Translations under genes and position numbers: made by a program
Notes under the pieces: generated by a model
The model's database searches: none
Told to the model about the DNA's origin: nothing
The model's input: only the letters and a program-made list of their open reading frames with translations
Part shown: piece after piece, positions 8,632 through 18,845 of the stretch
Layout: each line of letters opens with the position of its first letter
Numbering within the stretch: position 1 is the first letter of the stretch
Assembly: GCF_034627025.1 (NCBI RefSeq)
Contig: NZ_CP141048.1
Coordinates: 744,001-808,000, forward strand
Reading direction: 5' to 3'
DNA from: Microvirga lotononidis
GTDB taxonomy: Bacteria; Pseudomonadota; Alphaproteobacteria; Rhizobiales; Beijerinckiaceae
Length of the DNA: 64,000 nt

Positions 8632-9560
8632 GCCTGCGCGTCGTCTTCATGGGCACGCCGGATTTCGCCGTGCCGACCCTGTCCGAGATCGTCGGCCAGG
8701 GCCACGATGTGGTGGCCGTCTATACCCGCGCCCCCGCCGCGGCCGGCCGCGGCATGGAGCTGAAGCCCTCTCCGGTCCACCGGATGGCGGATCGTTTCGG
8801 CTTTCCCGTGCTGACGCCGAAGACCCTGCGCACCGAAGAAGCAACCGAGATCTTCCGCAGCCACGACGCCGACGTCGCGGTGGTGGTGGCCTATGGCATG
8901 CTGCTGCCGAAGGCCATCCTGGAGGCGCCGGAGCTCGGCTGCCTCAACCTTCACGCCTCCCTCCTCCCGCGCTGGCGCGGCGCCGCGCCGATCCAGCGGG
9001 CCATCATGGCCGGCGACGGTGAGACCGGGGTCGCCGTCATGAAGATGGAGGAAGGCCTGGACACCGGCCCCGTCGCCATGGTCGAGCGGGTGACGATCGC
9101 GCCGGACATGAACGCCGGCGAGCTCCACGACCGCCTTATGGTCCTGGGCGCCGACCTGATGGTGCGGGCGCTCGCCGCCCTCTCCCGCGGCGGCTTGGGC
9201 TTTACGCCCCAGCCCGAGGAAGGCGTGACCTATGCCCACAAGCTCAAGAACGAGGATGCCCGGATCGACTGGTCGACACCGGCGCAGGCCGTTCACGACC
9301 ACATTCGCGGCCTCTCGCCCTTCCCAGGTGCCTATTTTACCGCCGATTTTGGCAAAGGACCGGAGCGGGTGAAGGTTCTCAGGGCAACCTTGGGAAAAGG
9401 TTCCGGTTTGCCCGGGACTCTGATCGACAGCGATGGTACGATATCCTGCGGCGAGGGTGCGATCCGCCTGATTCAGGTTCAGCGTGCCGGAAAAGGCCCC
9501 GTGGCCTTCGAAGAGTTCCTGCGGGGCGTGAGGATTGGTCCGGGCGCCCAATTTGCGTGA
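8628..9560 (+). CDS. fmt: Methionyl-tRNA formyltransferase
   Basis: A 310-residue enzyme that formylates initiator Met-tRNA from 10-formyltetrahydrofolate. The N-terminal [11 protein letters not shown] and the catalytic [17 protein letters not shown] (Asn, His) are intact, as is the conserved Asp later in the domain ([10 protein letters not shown]). The C-terminal OB-like domain follows from about residue 205. It overlaps def upstream, and its stop overlaps a possible GTG start of the next gene. Confidence 0.97.
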   Translation: MSLRVVFMGTPDFAVPTLSEIVGQGHDVVAVYTRAPAAAGRGMELKPSPVHRMADRFGFPVLTPKTLRTEEATEIFRSHDADVAVVVAYGMLLPKAILEAPELGCLNLHASLLPRWRGAAPIQRAIMAGDGETGVAVMKMEEGLDTGPVAMVERVTIAPDMNAGELHDRLMVLGADLMVRALAALSRGGLGFTPQPEEGVTYAHKLKNEDARIDWSTPAQAVHDHIRGLSPFPGAYFTADFGKGPERVKVLRATLGKGSGLPGTLIDSDGTISCGEGAIRLIQVQRAGKGPVAFEEFLRGVRIGPGAQFA

Positions 9561-9568
9561 GGTCCGGC

Positions 9569-10063
9569 ATGGAGGTTCGTCTGGAGGAATCCGCCGATTG
9601 GGCAGGACTCTGCGCGATTTACCAAGCCGCGTTCGGGCAGCTGGCTGAGGCCAGCCTCGTCCAGCGCCTGCGCAACGATGGCGACCTCATCCTGTCTCTC
9701 ACGGCCTATGGGGCGGAGCCCGTCGGCCATATCGCTTTCTCCCGCCTGACCCTCCATGAGGCCCCTTTCGTCAAAGGATGCGGCCTGGCTCCACTCGCGG
9801 TTAACCCCGCCAACCAGGGGCGTGGTGTCGGGTCCCTTCTCATCGAGGAGGGCCTGAAGCGGATGACGGCCAAGGGGTTCGACCTCGTGCTCGTTCTGGG
9901 CGAGCCGGATTATTATGGCCGCTTCGGTTTCTCGACGGCGCTGGCGCGCAGGTTCAAGACACTCTATGACGGACCCTATCTTCAGGCCCTTGCCCTTTCC
10001 GACACCGGGAAAGAGGCTCACGGCTCGGTGACTTACGCCAGAGCCTTCGCAGAACTGAAATAA
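9569..10063 (+). CDS. GNAT family N-acetyltransferase (YhbS-like)
   Basis: A 164-residue acetyl-CoA-dependent acyltransferase of unknown substrate. Motif A is seen as [20 protein letters not shown] (QxxGxG pyrophosphate loop) and motif B as [12 protein letters not shown]. This is the YhbS-like layout. A second protein of the same type is encoded at 50727-51239. I prefer the ATG at 9569 (MEVRLEES), though a GTG at 9557 overlaps the fmt stop. It is sandwiched between fmt and truA with almost no spacing, so it is probably in one operon. Confidence 0.85.
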   Translation: MEVRLEESADWAGLCAIYQAAFGQLAEASLVQRLRNDGDLILSLTAYGAEPVGHIAFSRLTLHEAPFVKGCGLAPLAVNPANQGRGVGSLLIEEGLKRMTAKGFDLVLVLGEPDYYGRFGFSTALARRFKTLYDGPYLQALALSDTGKEAHGSVTYARAFAELK

Positions 10064-10064
10064 C

Positions 10065-10811
10065 ATGCCTCGCTACAAGCTTGTCGTCGAGTACGACGGC
10101 ACGCCCTTCACCGGTTGGCAGCATCAGACGAACGGGCTCTCCGTGCAGCAGGCGGTGGAGGATGCCATCGCGCGCTTCACGGGCGCAGCCGTGCGCATCC
10201 ATTGCGCCGGGCGGACGGATTCGGGGGTTCATGCCACCCATCAGGTCGTTCATGTGGACTTGGACAAGGACTGGCGTCCGGATACGGTCCGGGATGCCAC
10301 CAACGCTCATCTGAAACCCGCTCCCGTGGCCATCCTCTCGGCCGAGGCCGTACCCGAGACGTTCCACGCCCGCCTGTCCGCCGTGAAGCGCCACTACGTC
10401 TATCGCATCCTCAACCGCCGCGCTCCCCCGGCGCTGGATGCGAACCGGGTCTGGCACGTGGCCTGGAAGCTCGATGCCGGCCTGATGCACGAGGCCGCGC
10501 AAACGCTGATCGGGCGGCACGACTTCACCACCTTCCGGGCCGCCGAGTGCCAGGCCAACAGCCCGGTCCGCACCCTCGACAGGCTCGACGTGGAGCGGAT
10601 CGGCGACGAGATCCGCATCTATGCCTCCGCCCGCTCGTTCCTGCACCACCAGGTGCGCTCCATGACGGGAACCCTGGAGCGGGCCGGCGCGGGACGCTGG
10701 TCGGTGGAGGATGTGCGCGCGGCGCTCGATGCGCGCGACCGCAGGCGCTGCGGGCCGATGGCCCCATCGACTGGCCTTTACCTGATCGGCGTCGATTATC
10801 CCGAGCTCTAA
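10065..10811 (+). CDS. truA: tRNA pseudouridine(38-40) synthase TruA
   Basis: A 248-residue enzyme that isomerises uridines 38-40 in the anticodon arm of many tRNAs. The catalytic motif [11 protein letters not shown] contains the essential Asp (about residue 52). [10 protein letters not shown] at the N terminus and [12 protein letters not shown] near the C terminus are family signatures. The start lies one base after the upstream acetyltransferase stop, so translation is probably coupled. The def-fmt-truA linkage is common in alphaproteobacteria. Confidence 0.97.
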   Translation: MPRYKLVVEYDGTPFTGWQHQTNGLSVQQAVEDAIARFTGAAVRIHCAGRTDSGVHATHQVVHVDLDKDWRPDTVRDATNAHLKPAPVAILSAEAVPETFHARLSAVKRHYVYRILNRRAPPALDANRVWHVAWKLDAGLMHEAAQTLIGRHDFTTFRAAECQANSPVRTLDRLDVERIGDEIRIYASARSFLHHQVRSMTGTLERAGAGRWSVEDVRAALDARDRRRCGPMAPSTGLYLIGVDYPEL

Positions 10812-10814
10812 GAT

Positions 10815-10871
10815 TTCGATTGGCGCATCTTTCCACGCAAAACCGGTTCCCACTTTTGCGTTCGATGCTTC
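10815..10871. repeat. Dispersed palindromic repeat, type A variant
   Basis: The inner stem ACGCAAAA / TTTTGCGT (10835-10861) surrounds CCGGTTCCCAC, followed by TCGATGCTT. The core and right arm resemble the left module at 29301-29340. It fills the gap between the convergent truA and membrane-protein genes. Confidence 0.6.
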
Positions 10872-11472
10872 AGCCTAGAAGCCCCCGCATCGCCGTCCCG
10901 ATGACGGAATTGAGCATGATGCCGAGGATCACGATGCCGAGCGCCGGAAGGCTCTCGATCTTCAGCGTCTCCTTGGTGGCGAACCATTGCAGCCGCACGA
11001 TGATGATCGCGAAGGCGAGGCTGAACAGGCTGGCGAGCCCCGCAGGCGCCCAGCCGAGCAGCATGAGCATCGCCGGCACCGAGAGCACCAGCATGCCCAT
11101 GACGGAGATCCAGTTCGTCACGATGACGAAGGGCACATAGGACTTCTCGAGCCGGAGCCAGCGGGCGATCCAGATCATGGCGACCGGCAGGGCGACGAAG
11201 CCCGCCACATGGCCGAGAGCCACGACGAGATCGATCCAGAAACTGTCGAGAAGGGGCCGGTCCGGCTGGAGAAGGCCGAGGCGGAGGCGCTCGAAGGCGA
11301 GGGAGACGACATAAGCGGGAAGCGTCAGCCAGATCGCCGTGAAGGAGCGCCAGAAGCCCCGCTCGCTCATGTCGAAGGATTTCAGGCCCTCGGACCTGCT
11401 GTTGAGCAGGTCGAGCGTCCCCCTGAACGAGCGGTTGACCTCCTCAGCCGTAACGATCATCAGCGGCCTCAT
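10870..11472 (-). CDS. Uncharacterised integral membrane protein
   Basis: A 200-residue protein I cannot assign to a named family. The N-terminal ~45 residues are polar (MIVTAEEVNRSFRGTLDLL). After that come five to six hydrophobic stretches, roughly at residues 43-62, 80-102, 112-135, 140-160 and 175-197. The ATG complementary to 11458-11460 has a better placed AGG-type ribosome binding site than the upstream ATG at 11470-11472; either may be used. It stands alone, convergent with truA and separated by about 100 bases from dapE, which runs the same way. Confidence 0.7.
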   Translation of the reverse strand: MRPLMIVTAEEVNRSFRGTLDLLNSRSEGLKSFDMSERGFWRSFTAIWLTLPAYVVSLAFERLRLGLLQPDRPLLDSFWIDLVVALGHVAGFVALPVAMIWIARWLRLEKSYVPFVIVTNWISVMGMLVLSVPAMLMLLGWAPAGLASLFSLAFAIIIVRLQWFATKETLKIESLPALGIVILGIMLNSVIGTAMRGLLG

Positions 11473-11571
11473 TTTCTCGAAGACGATTGCCCTCGAAAAA
11501 TGGACGGCGCCCGCAAAACGTTCCGGCCTTTCTTCGACTTTAGTTTAGACGGTCAAGTTTCCCCGTCGGGC

Positions 11572-12729
11572 TCACCCGGCGAAATAGGCATCCAGCACCT
11601 TGCGGTAAATCGTTGCGAGACGATCCAAATCGGCCACGGCCACCCGCTCGTCGATCTGGTGCATGGTCTGTCCGACGAGGCCGAACTCGACCACCGGGCA
11701 GTCCTTCACAATGAAGCGAGCATCCGAGGTGCCGCCCGTGGTGGAGAGCTTCGGCTGCGAGCCGGTCTCCGCCTTGATGGCGTTGGCGATGAAGCCGACG
11801 AATTCGTTCGGCGGCGTGAGGAAGGCGACCGCGTTGGTCGGCTCCATCGTCAGGGCATAGCGGACCGTGTTGCCTGCCGCTTCCCGCAGGCGGCGCTCGA
11901 TCTCCGCCTCCAGGCTGTGGGGCGTCCAGAGGTCGTTGAAGCGGATGTTGAAGGTGGCCTTCGCCTCCGCCGGGATCACGTTCGCCGCCGGATTGCCCAC
12001 ATCGATGGTGGTCACCTCCAGGTTCGAGGCATCGAAATGATCCGTGCCCCGATCGAGCGGCTCCTTCAGGAGCCCCTCGAGCAGGCGCATCAGGCCCGGG
12101 ATGGGATTGTCCGCCAGATGCGGATAGGCCACGTGCCCCTGCTTGCCCTCGACCAGGATCCTGCCGGTGAGCGATCCGCGCCGCCCGATCTTGATCATGT
12201 CACCGAGCTGGTTGGGATTGGTCGGCTCGCCCAGGATGCAATGGTCGAACCGCTCGCCGCGTCCCTTCGCCCATTCGAGGAGCTTCACCGTGCCGTTGAC
12301 GGCCGGCCCCTCCTCGTCTCCCGTGATGAGGAAGCCGATGGAGCCTTCGAAGTCCGGGTTAGCGCCAATGAACTCAAGCGCCGCCGCCATCATGCAGGCG
12401 ATGCCGCCCTTCATGTCGACCGCGCCGCGCCCATAAAGCTCGCCGCCGTGGATCTCGCCGCCGAACGGATCGTAGGTCCAGCGGGCCGCATCGCCGGGCG
12501 GAACCACATCCGTATGCCCGGCGAAGAGCAGGTAGGGCTCAGCCGTGCCATAGCGGGCATAGAGGTTTTCCACGTCCGGCGTGCCCGGCTCGGAGAAGAC
12601 CGGCCGGTGAACCTCGAACCCCGCCTGTTTCAGCACGCCCTCGATGAAGGCAAGCGCCCCGCCCTCCTCGGGCGTCACCGAGGGGCAGCGCAGGAGCGAT
12701 TGGGCGAGGGAGAGCGGCGAGTGTTCCAT
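11572..12729 (-). CDS. dapE: Succinyl-diaminopimelate desuccinylase
   Basis: A 385-residue M20-family zinc hydrolase that converts N-succinyl-LL-diaminopimelate to LL-diaminopimelate in lysine and peptidoglycan synthesis. Metal-binding motifs are visible: [14 protein letters not shown] (His and Asp) and [12 protein letters not shown] (catalytic and metal Glu). The dimerisation domain lies between about residues 180 and 290. The start ([10 protein letters not shown]) is the ATG at 12727-12729, four bases after the dapD stop, so the two are translated from one message. Confidence 0.96.
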   Translation of the reverse strand: MEHSPLSLAQSLLRCPSVTPEEGGALAFIEGVLKQAGFEVHRPVFSEPGTPDVENLYARYGTAEPYLLFAGHTDVVPPGDAARWTYDPFGGEIHGGELYGRGAVDMKGGIACMMAAALEFIGANPDFEGSIGFLITGDEEGPAVNGTVKLLEWAKGRGERFDHCILGEPTNPNQLGDMIKIGRRGSLTGRILVEGKQGHVAYPHLADNPIPGLMRLLEGLLKEPLDRGTDHFDASNLEVTTIDVGNPAANVIPAEAKATFNIRFNDLWTPHSLEAEIERRLREAAGNTVRYALTMEPTNAVAFLTPPNEFVGFIANAIKAETGSQPKLSTTGGTSDARFIVKDCPVVEFGLVGQTMHQIDERVAVADLDRLATIYRKVLDAYFAG

Positions 12730-12733
12730 CGGA

Positions 12734-13576
12734 TCAGTCCCGCAACAGCTCGTTGATCCCCGTCTTGGCGCGTGTCTGCGCATCGACGCGCTTCACGATC
12801 ACGGCGCAGTACAGCGACGGGCCCGGAGTGCCGTCCGGAAGCGGCTTGCCAGGGAGCGAGCCGGGGACGACGACCGAGTAAGGCGGCACGCGGCCGATGA
12901 AGACCTCGCCGGTGTTGCGGTCGATGATCTTGGTCGAGGCCGAAATGAACACGCCCATGGAGAGCACCGAGCCCTCGCCCACGACCACGCCTTCCACGAC
13001 CTCGGAGCGGGCACCGATGAAGCAGTTGTCCTCGATGATGGTGGGATTGGCCTGGAGCGGCTCCAGCACGCCGCCGATGCCGACGCCGCCGGAGAGGTGC
13101 ACGTTCTTGCCGATCTGGGCGCAGGAACCCACCGTCGCCCAAGTATCGACCATGGTGTTCTCGTCCACATAGGCGCCGAGATTGACGAAGGACGGCATCA
13201 GCACCACGCCGGGCGCGATATAGGCGCCGCGCCGCACGGTGCAGTTCGGAACCGCACGGAAGCCTGCGGCCCGGAAGCGGTTCTCACCCCATCCGGCGAA
13301 CTTGGACGGCACCTTGTCCCACCACGTGGCCTCGCCCGGCCCGCCGCCGATCACGTCCATGTCGTTGAGCCGGAAGGACAGCAGCACGGCCTTCTTCAGC
13401 CACTGATGCACCTGCCACTCGCCGCCGGTTTTCTCGGCCACGCGCGCCTTGCCGGAATCGAGAAGGTTCATCGCCTCCTCGACGGCCTCGCGGACGGCGC
13501 CGGTCGTCGAAGGGTTCACGTTGGCCCGGTCCTCCCAGGCGGCGTCGATGGTGCGGGCGAGATCAGCGGTGGACAT
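12734..13576 (-). CDS. dapD: 2,3,4,5-tetrahydropyridine-2,6-dicarboxylate N-succinyltransferase
   Basis: A 280-residue left-handed beta-helix acyltransferase of the succinylase branch of lysine synthesis. Hexapeptide repeats cover about residues 100-240 ([33 protein letters not shown]). The ATG at 13574-13576 ([11 protein letters not shown]) is preferred over an in-frame TTG six bases upstream. The product feeds DapC-type aminotransfer and then DapE, encoded immediately downstream. Confidence 0.96.
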   Translation of the reverse strand: MSTADLARTIDAAWEDRANVNPSTTGAVREAVEEAMNLLDSGKARVAEKTGGEWQVHQWLKKAVLLSFRLNDMDVIGGGPGEATWWDKVPSKFAGWGENRFRAAGFRAVPNCTVRRGAYIAPGVVLMPSFVNLGAYVDENTMVDTWATVGSCAQIGKNVHLSGGVGIGGVLEPLQANPTIIEDNCFIGARSEVVEGVVVGEGSVLSMGVFISASTKIIDRNTGEVFIGRVPPYSVVVPGSLPGKPLPDGTPGPSLYCAVIVKRVDAQTRAKTGINELLRD

Positions 13577-13670
13577 GGGCAACTCGGGTCAGGGTTTCGT
13601 TGCCGCCTGATTAGCAACGGCGCGCGGGCCTGTCACGTGATCATCTGCCTGTGGCTCGACTTGATATTCT

Positions 13671-13757
13671 GCCCGTCATGGCCGGACTCGCCCCGGCCAT
13701 CCACGCCTTTACCCACGCACTGAAAAGACGTGGGCCCCCGGGACAAGCCCGGGGATG
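13671..13757. repeat. Dispersed repeat, type B
   Basis: GTCATGGCCGGACTCGCCCCGGCCAT at the left and CCCGGGACAAGCCCGGGGATGAC at the right form two hairpins of opposite orientation, as in the other type B copies. It lies between recR and dapD. Confidence 0.65.
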
Positions 13758-13768
13758 ACGAACGGAGT

Positions 13769-14374
13769 TCAGAACGACGTGCGCTGCCGGATCGCCGCCG
13801 AGAGCGTGCCCTCGTCGAGATAATCGAGCTCGCCGCCCACCGGCACGCCATGGGCGAGCTTGGTCACCTTCACGGGCAGATGGGCGAGAAGCTCGGTGAT
13901 GTAATGGGCCGTGGTCTGGCCGTCGACCGTGGCGTTGAGCGCGAGGATGACCTCGTTCACGCCCGACTCGGACGCGCGGGCGACGAGGCGCTCCAGGTTC
14001 AGGTGCTCGGGACGAATGCCGTCGAGCGGCGAGAGCACTCCCCCGAGCACGTGATACTTGGCGCTGACCGCGCCGGACCGCTCCAGCGCCCAGAGGTCGG
14101 ACACGTCCTCGACCACCACGAGGATGGACGGATCACGCTTGGGATCGCGGCAGACCGTGCAGGGATCCGACGTATCGACATTGCCGCAGGTCGAGCACAC
14201 GACGATGCGCTCGTTGGCGATGCGCATGGCATCGCTCAACGGGTTGAGCAGCGTCTCGCGCTTCTTGATGAGATGAAGCGCCGCACGCCGTGCGGAGCGC
14301 GGCCCCAGGCCCGGCAGGCGGGCGAGGAGCTGGATCAGGCGCTCGATCTCAGGGCCGGCAACGTGCTGAGCCAT
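13769..14374 (-). CDS. recR: Recombination protein RecR
   Basis: A 201-residue DNA-binding protein of the RecFOR pathway that helps load RecA on gapped DNA. It shows the N-terminal helix-hairpin-helix ([21 protein letters not shown]), a zinc finger ([17 protein letters not shown]) and a Toprim domain ([16 protein letters not shown]). Full length is normal. It is the last gene of the ffs-dnaX-ybaB-recR group, about 70 bases after ybaB. Confidence 0.97.
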   Translation of the reverse strand: MAQHVAGPEIERLIQLLARLPGLGPRSARRAALHLIKKRETLLNPLSDAMRIANERIVVCSTCGNVDTSDPCTVCRDPKRDPSILVVVEDVSDLWALERSGAVSAKYHVLGGVLSPLDGIRPEHLNLERLVARASESGVNEVILALNATVDGQTTAHYITELLAHLPVKVTKLAHGVPVGGELDYLDEGTLSAAIRQRTSF

Positions 14375-14444
14375 TCAAAAAGTCTCTTTGCTTTTGTCGC
14401 ATCGCTCAATGCGAAGACCCGGCATCCACGTCTTGGCGTGATGC

Positions 14445-14765
14445 TCAGAACAGCTTCAGGCCCGGAGGCAGCGGCAGGCCCTTGGTGATGCTTTCCATGC
14501 GCTCCTGGGTGACACGCTCGGCCTTGCCGCGGGCATCGTTCATGGCCGCCACGATGAGATCCTCGAGGATCTCCTTCTCGTCCGGATTCATGAGCGAGGC
14601 ATCGATGTTGATGGATTTCAGGCTGCCCTTGCCGGTCACCTTCACGGTCACGACGCCGCCGCCGGCGGTGCCGTCGACTTCGAGGGTGTCGAGCTCGGCC
14701 TGCGCGTCCTGCAGCTTCTGCTGCATGGCCTGAGCCTGCTTCATCAATCCCATGATGTCCTTCAT
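14445..14765 (-). CDS. YbaB/EbfC family nucleoid-associated protein
   Basis: A 106-residue DNA-binding dimer of the YbaB/EbfC family. The N-terminal helix (MGLMKQAQAMQQKLQDAQAEL) and the GGGVVTVKVTGKGSLKSINID core are diagnostic. It sits between dnaX and recR, the canonical location. It is the only DNA-architectural or regulatory protein found in the window. Confidence 0.95.
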   Translation of the reverse strand: MKDIMGLMKQAQAMQQKLQDAQAELDTLEVDGTAGGGVVTVKVTGKGSLKSINIDASLMNPDEKEILEDLIVAAMNDARGKAERVTQERMESITKGLPLPPGLKLF

Positions 14766-14793
14766 GACCGTATCCTCAATCTAGAAATGAAAA

Positions 14794-16614
14794 TCAGAAA
14801 AGATCGTCGTCGTCCTCGGCCTCGTGCGCGGCCAGCGCATCGGCCTCGCCGAGGATCTCGGTTTCCGCGTCCTCGCCGGGCTTCTCCGCCCGTTCGACCA
14901 CGTTCACGATCTGCGCGCCGGGGAACTTCGTCAGCACCGCCTGCACGAGCGGGTGATTGGCGGCGCCCTCCTTGCGCTCGCGCTCGGCCTCGACCGCCTT
15001 CTCGTGCAGGGTCGCCTGCCCCTCCTCCGAGGACAGGGCCACCATCCAGCGCTCGCCGGTCCATTGCTGGAGGGCGCGGGTCAGGTCGTTGGCGATGGTG
15101 CGGCTGCCGGTCTCGGTGAGGCTGAGCTCGATGCGGCCCTCCTCGAAACGCACCAGGCGCACGTCCCGTTCGAGCTGCGCCTTCAGGACGATCTCGCGCT
15201 TCTCGCCGGCGAGCGCGACCACGTCCTCGAAGCGGCGAAGCCGCATGGTCGGCTCGGGCTGCGCGGCCTGCGGGCGCGGCTGGGGATAGGGCTGCGACGT
15301 CGCCAGGGCCATGTTGCCCGACGTGGCGGGACCGGACGGCCGGGGCGCGGGCGCCGAGGAGCCGCCGGCGGGAACCGGCGCGCCGTCCTTCAGGGCGCGC
15401 AGCGCCTCGTCCGGGGTCGGCAGGTCGGCCGCATAGGCGAGGCGCACGATCACCATCTCGGCCGCCGCGATCGGACGGTTCGAGGATTGCACCTCGGGAA
15501 TGCCCTTGAGGAGAATCTGCCAGGCGCGCGACAGGGTCCTGACCGAGAGCTTCTGGGCGTAATCGGTGCCGCGCGTCCGCTCGATCTCGGAGAGAGCGGG
15601 ATCCCTGGCGGCTTCCGGAATCAGCTTGAGGCGGGTGACCACATGCGAGAAGGCCGCGAGATCGGACAGGATCACCGCGGGATCGGCACCGGCGTCGTAT
15701 TGCGAGCGCAGACCCGCGAAGGCGGCCGGCACGTCGCCGCGCATCACGGCCTCGAAGAGGTCGATCACCTGCGTACGGTCGGCAAGCCCCAGCATGTCGC
15801 GCACGGTGTCGGGCGTCACGATTCCGGCGCCGTGGGCGATGGCCTGATCCATCAGCGACAGGGAATCGCGCGCCGAGCCTTCCGCCGCGCGGGCGATGGC
15901 GGCGAGCGCCTCCTGGTCGGCCTGCACGCCTTCGGCATTGCAGATGCGGCCGAGATGAGCCACGAGCTTGTCCGCCTCGATGCGGCGCAGGTCGAAGCGC
16001 TGGCAGCGGGACAGGATCGTGACGGGGACTTTCCGGATTTCGGTGGTGGCGAAGATGAACTTCGCATGCGGCGGCGGTTCCTCCAGCGTCTTCAGGAAGG
16101 CGTTGAACGCCTTCTCCGAGAGCATGTGGACCTCGTCGATGATGTAGACCTTGTAGCGGGCCGAAACCGGCGAATAGCGGATGCCGTCGATGATCTGTCG
16201 GACGTCGTCGATGCCAGTGTGGGACGCGGCGTCCATTTCCAGCACGTCCACGTGCCGCGATTCCATGATCGCCTGGCAATGGACGCCGAGTTCCGGCATG
16301 TGGATGGTCGGCTGACCGGAGCCGTCGGCCTTCTGGTAGTTGAGGCCGCGGGCGAGGATGCGGGCCGTGGTGGTCTTGCCGACGCCGCGGACGCCGGTGA
16401 GCATCCAGGCCTGCGGAATGCGCCCGGTCTCGAAGGCGTTCGAGAGGGTGCGCACCATCGCCTCCTGACCGATCAGGTCGTCGAAGGTTCGAGGGCGGTA
16501 TTTTCGGGCAAGGACGCGATAAGGAGAGGCCGGCACTGCGGAAGCGGGCGCGGCGGGGAAGCCCGGCAGGGCCGGCTCGTCGTTCGGGGGCGTGCCGGCT
16601 GTGGTATCGTCCAT
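14794..16614 (-). CDS. dnaX: DNA polymerase III subunits gamma/tau
   Basis: A 606-residue clamp-loader ATPase. The AAA+ domain has Walker A GVRGVGKTTTARILARGL near residue 60 and Walker B with DEVHMLSEKAFNAFLKTLEEPP, followed by sensor regions. The C-terminal ~230 residues are Pro/Ala-rich and then form the tau domain that contacts the replicative polymerase. The start is the ATG at 16612-16614 (MDDTTAGTPP); an in-frame TTG lies nine bases upstream. The SRP RNA gene is immediately upstream on the same strand. Confidence 0.96.
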   Translation of the reverse strand: MDDTTAGTPPNDEPALPGFPAAPASAVPASPYRVLARKYRPRTFDDLIGQEAMVRTLSNAFETGRIPQAWMLTGVRGVGKTTTARILARGLNYQKADGSGQPTIHMPELGVHCQAIMESRHVDVLEMDAASHTGIDDVRQIIDGIRYSPVSARYKVYIIDEVHMLSEKAFNAFLKTLEEPPPHAKFIFATTEIRKVPVTILSRCQRFDLRRIEADKLVAHLGRICNAEGVQADQEALAAIARAAEGSARDSLSLMDQAIAHGAGIVTPDTVRDMLGLADRTQVIDLFEAVMRGDVPAAFAGLRSQYDAGADPAVILSDLAAFSHVVTRLKLIPEAARDPALSEIERTRGTDYAQKLSVRTLSRAWQILLKGIPEVQSSNRPIAAAEMVIVRLAYAADLPTPDEALRALKDGAPVPAGGSSAPAPRPSGPATSGNMALATSQPYPQPRPQAAQPEPTMRLRRFEDVVALAGEKREIVLKAQLERDVRLVRFEEGRIELSLTETGSRTIANDLTRALQQWTGERWMVALSSEEGQATLHEKAVEAERERKEGAANHPLVQAVLTKFPGAQIVNVVERAEKPGEDAETEILGEADALAAHEAEDDDDLF

Positions 16615-16642
16615 CGACTGCAAGGCTTTGGAGAATCGTCAA

Positions 16643-16744
16643 AGGTGGGAGGCTGGACGAAGACCCGTTCGGTCTCGTTAGGGCTGCTTCCTTCCGGACC
16701 TGACCCGGTTGGCGAGTGAGACGTCCCTCGCCAACCTCCCACCG
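16643..16744 (-). ncRNA. ffs: Signal recognition particle RNA, small bacterial (4.5S) type
   Basis: On the minus strand the conserved domain IV reads GGTCAGGTCCGGAAGGAAGC followed by AGCC, the exact core bound by Ffh. The ends pair: GGTGGGAGG(T/C)TGG at the 5' side with CCAGCCTCCCACC at the 3' side, and an internal GCGAG...CTCGC-like extension is present. The total length of about 100 bases matches the small SRP RNA. Its position directly upstream of dnaX is typical of alphaproteobacteria. Ends are set from the terminal stem and could be off by a few bases. Confidence 0.92.
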
Positions 16745-16883
16745 GCTATATGGGCGTATCGCTCGAGAAACGCAAGTTGGAAACGAACCGCCTTCACGGC
16801 CATCCCCGATCTCCACCGGGCTCTTCCAGTGACGGAGCGGAACACAGGCTGACACGAAGCCACGAGCTCGGTTACATAGCGCC

Positions 16884-17294
16884 ATGACATTCAAGCTCGA
16901 TTCCCGGCTCGAGGCCGACACGATCCCCGTCGGCGATCTCGCCCTCTCGTCCGTCCTGCTTCTGAACGACGCACGCTTCCCCTGGTTCGTGCTGGTGCCG
17001 CGCATCGCGGGAGCGAGCGAGTTCACCGACCTCTCGGAGGCCGATTACGTCCAGCTCGCTCAAGAGATCCGCATCGCCACCAAGGTGATGCTGGAGCTTT
17101 CCAGGCCCGACAAGGTGAATGTGGGGGCGCTGGGCAACATCGTGACGCAGCTTCATGTGCACGTGATCGGGCGCTTCCGCTCCGATCCGGCCTGGCCCGG
17201 CCCCGTCTGGGGGCACGGTACCCGCACGCCCTATCCCGACCACGCGGCGACGGCCCTGATCGAGCGCGCCGCAGCCCTTTTCGCAGCGGCCTGA
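16884..17294 (+). CDS. HIT family protein
   Basis: A 136-residue histidine-triad protein, probably a nucleotide hydrolase or transferase. The motif is QLHVHVIGRF, so the first His of the usual H-x-H-x-H triad is Gln while the presumed nucleophilic middle His and the last His remain. FPWFVLVPR near residue 33 is also typical. It is divergent from the SRP RNA and dnaX, and is followed after three bases by nudC, suggesting co-transcription of two nucleotide-processing enzymes. Confidence 0.88.
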   Translation: MTFKLDSRLEADTIPVGDLALSSVLLLNDARFPWFVLVPRIAGASEFTDLSEADYVQLAQEIRIATKVMLELSRPDKVNVGALGNIVTQLHVHVIGRFRSDPAWPGPVWGHGTRTPYPDHAATALIERAAALFAAA

Positions 17295-17297
17295 CCC

Positions 17298-18200
17298 ATG
17301 ACACGCCCCATCGCCTACATCTCGAATCCGCTCGTGCGCCACAGTGCCGAGCGGGACCCGGTGGCCCTGGCCAACGCGGCCCGGGATCCGCGCACCGCCA
17401 TGGTGGTCCTCGCCGGGGACCTGCCCATCCTCCTGGCCGGCGAGCCGGGGACAAGCCTGCTCCCTGCCTCGATCCTCGACCGCCTCCCTGGGCATCAGGA
17501 GCAGGTCTTTCTCGGCATGCTCGGAGACCGCCCCGTGGTGGCGACCCTGGCGGCGCCGGAGACGGCGGAATCGTTCCAGGACGATGCGTCCCTCGCCGTC
17601 GTGGACCTGCGCTCCATCGCCGTGCGCGGACTCGTTCCGGCGGAGGAACTCGGGCTGCTCGCCATGGCGAAGTCCCTGCTCGACTGGCACCGGCGGCACC
17701 GCTTCTGCGCCAATTGCGGCGCGCCGACGCAGCTCGCGCAGGCGGGCTTCCGGCGCGACTGCAGTGCCTGCGGGGCGCAGCATTTCCCCCGCACCGATCC
17801 CGTGGTGATCATGCTGATCACGCGGGGCGACAAATGCCTCATGGGCCGCCAGCCGCGCTTCGCCGAAAAGATGTATTCCTGCCTCGCGGGCTTCCTGGAG
17901 CCGGGGGAGACCATTGAGGACGCGGTGCGCCGGGAGACCTTCGAGGAGGCCGGCATCCGGGTCGGCGCCGTGCGCTACATGACCTCCCAGCCCTGGCCCT
18001 TCCCGTCCAACGTCATGATCGGCTGCATCGGCGAGGCACTCACCGACGAGATCACGTTCGACGGCGAAGAGCTGGAGGATGCCCGCTGGTTCACGAAGGA
18101 GGATGTCCGGCGCATGCTGGAGGGCACCCACGAGCAATTCAACGCCCCCTCGCCGATCGCCATTGCCAACCACCTGATCCGGGAATGGGTGAAGGAATAG
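17298..18200 (+). CDS. nudC: NAD(+)/NADH diphosphatase NudC
   Basis: A 300-residue NUDIX enzyme that cleaves NAD(H) to NMN(H) and AMP, and in other bacteria removes NAD caps from RNA. The four-Cys zinc ribbon CANCGAPTQL...CSACG lies around residues 135-155. The NUDIX box GFLEPGETIEDAVRRETFEE (then AGI) is intact. The SQPWPFPSN motif after the box is the NADH-pyrophosphatase signature. It starts three bases after the HIT gene. Confidence 0.96.
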   Translation: MTRPIAYISNPLVRHSAERDPVALANAARDPRTAMVVLAGDLPILLAGEPGTSLLPASILDRLPGHQEQVFLGMLGDRPVVATLAAPETAESFQDDASLAVVDLRSIAVRGLVPAEELGLLAMAKSLLDWHRRHRFCANCGAPTQLAQAGFRRDCSACGAQHFPRTDPVVIMLITRGDKCLMGRQPRFAEKMYSCLAGFLEPGETIEDAVRRETFEEAGIRVGAVRYMTSQPWPFPSNVMIGCIGEALTDEITFDGEELEDARWFTKEDVRRMLEGTHEQFNAPSPIAIANHLIREWVKE

Positions 18201-18328
18201 CCGAAACTTAGGGTGTCACGCCCGTACGTCTCGGCGACCGAACGGTCCTGCGGATCGGGTTTCTCTAGTAGGATGGGGCACCATTGTCGGCGGATCCGGG
18301 TCCCGGCTTCCGCCACGCGGCCTCCTGA

Positions 18329-18447
18329 TGACACCCTCGACGTCATCACCGGCCTCGTGCCGGTGAGCCCGATGGATTGAAGCGCCGAACCTCACCGGAT
18401 CGGGATTGCCGGCACTGCCCCCCGGATCAAGGCCGGGAGGCCATGAC
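18329..18447. repeat. Dispersed repeat, type B
   Basis: The left hairpin is CATCACCGGCCTCGTGCCGGTG and the right module is CCCCGGATCAAGGCCGGGAGG, with AGCGCCGAACCT between them that also occurs in the copy at 5842. The gap 18201-18896 otherwise shows no convincing gene; a 16-codon frame at 18739 was not accepted. Confidence 0.65.
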
Positions 18448-18845
18448 GTGGTGCGTGTCGCCGCGGCTTTGACCGATGGGCCGACGGCCCACACGGGGAC
18501 GCTTCTTAAAGAACGCGATGGATCGCCCCGCCCCCCTGGAAGCTCCTTCGACACGGCCAGCCTGGATCGGGCTCGGATTCGGCTGTGGCCGAGCGGGCGT
18601 CCGGCTCTGCGCCCAATGCCTGGACGGATGCGATCAGGCTGTTTCAGATGCGCCATGCGCATTGCTGGACACGGCTGCAGGGGGTGCGACAGAATTGATC
18701 AGGAACTTTTTTCGCCCCAATTCAGGCGGGAAGTATCCATGGCAAAACAAGGTCTTAACTTTTTGTTAACGATTACATCGCGCCGGTGATACGGGCCCTA
18801 GCCCATCGGGGGTGCTTCTCAGGACCATACAGGTTTGATAGCTTG

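Noticed and set aside
14762..17026. A 754-codon minus-strand frame overlapping dnaX and the SRP RNA
   Set aside because: Out of phase with dnaX and runs through the SRP RNA gene; no domain is recognisable.
18739..18789. 16-codon frame MAKQGLNFLLTITSRR
   Set aside because: Too short, with only a weak GGGAAG upstream, no hydrophobic or conserved feature. Could be chance.
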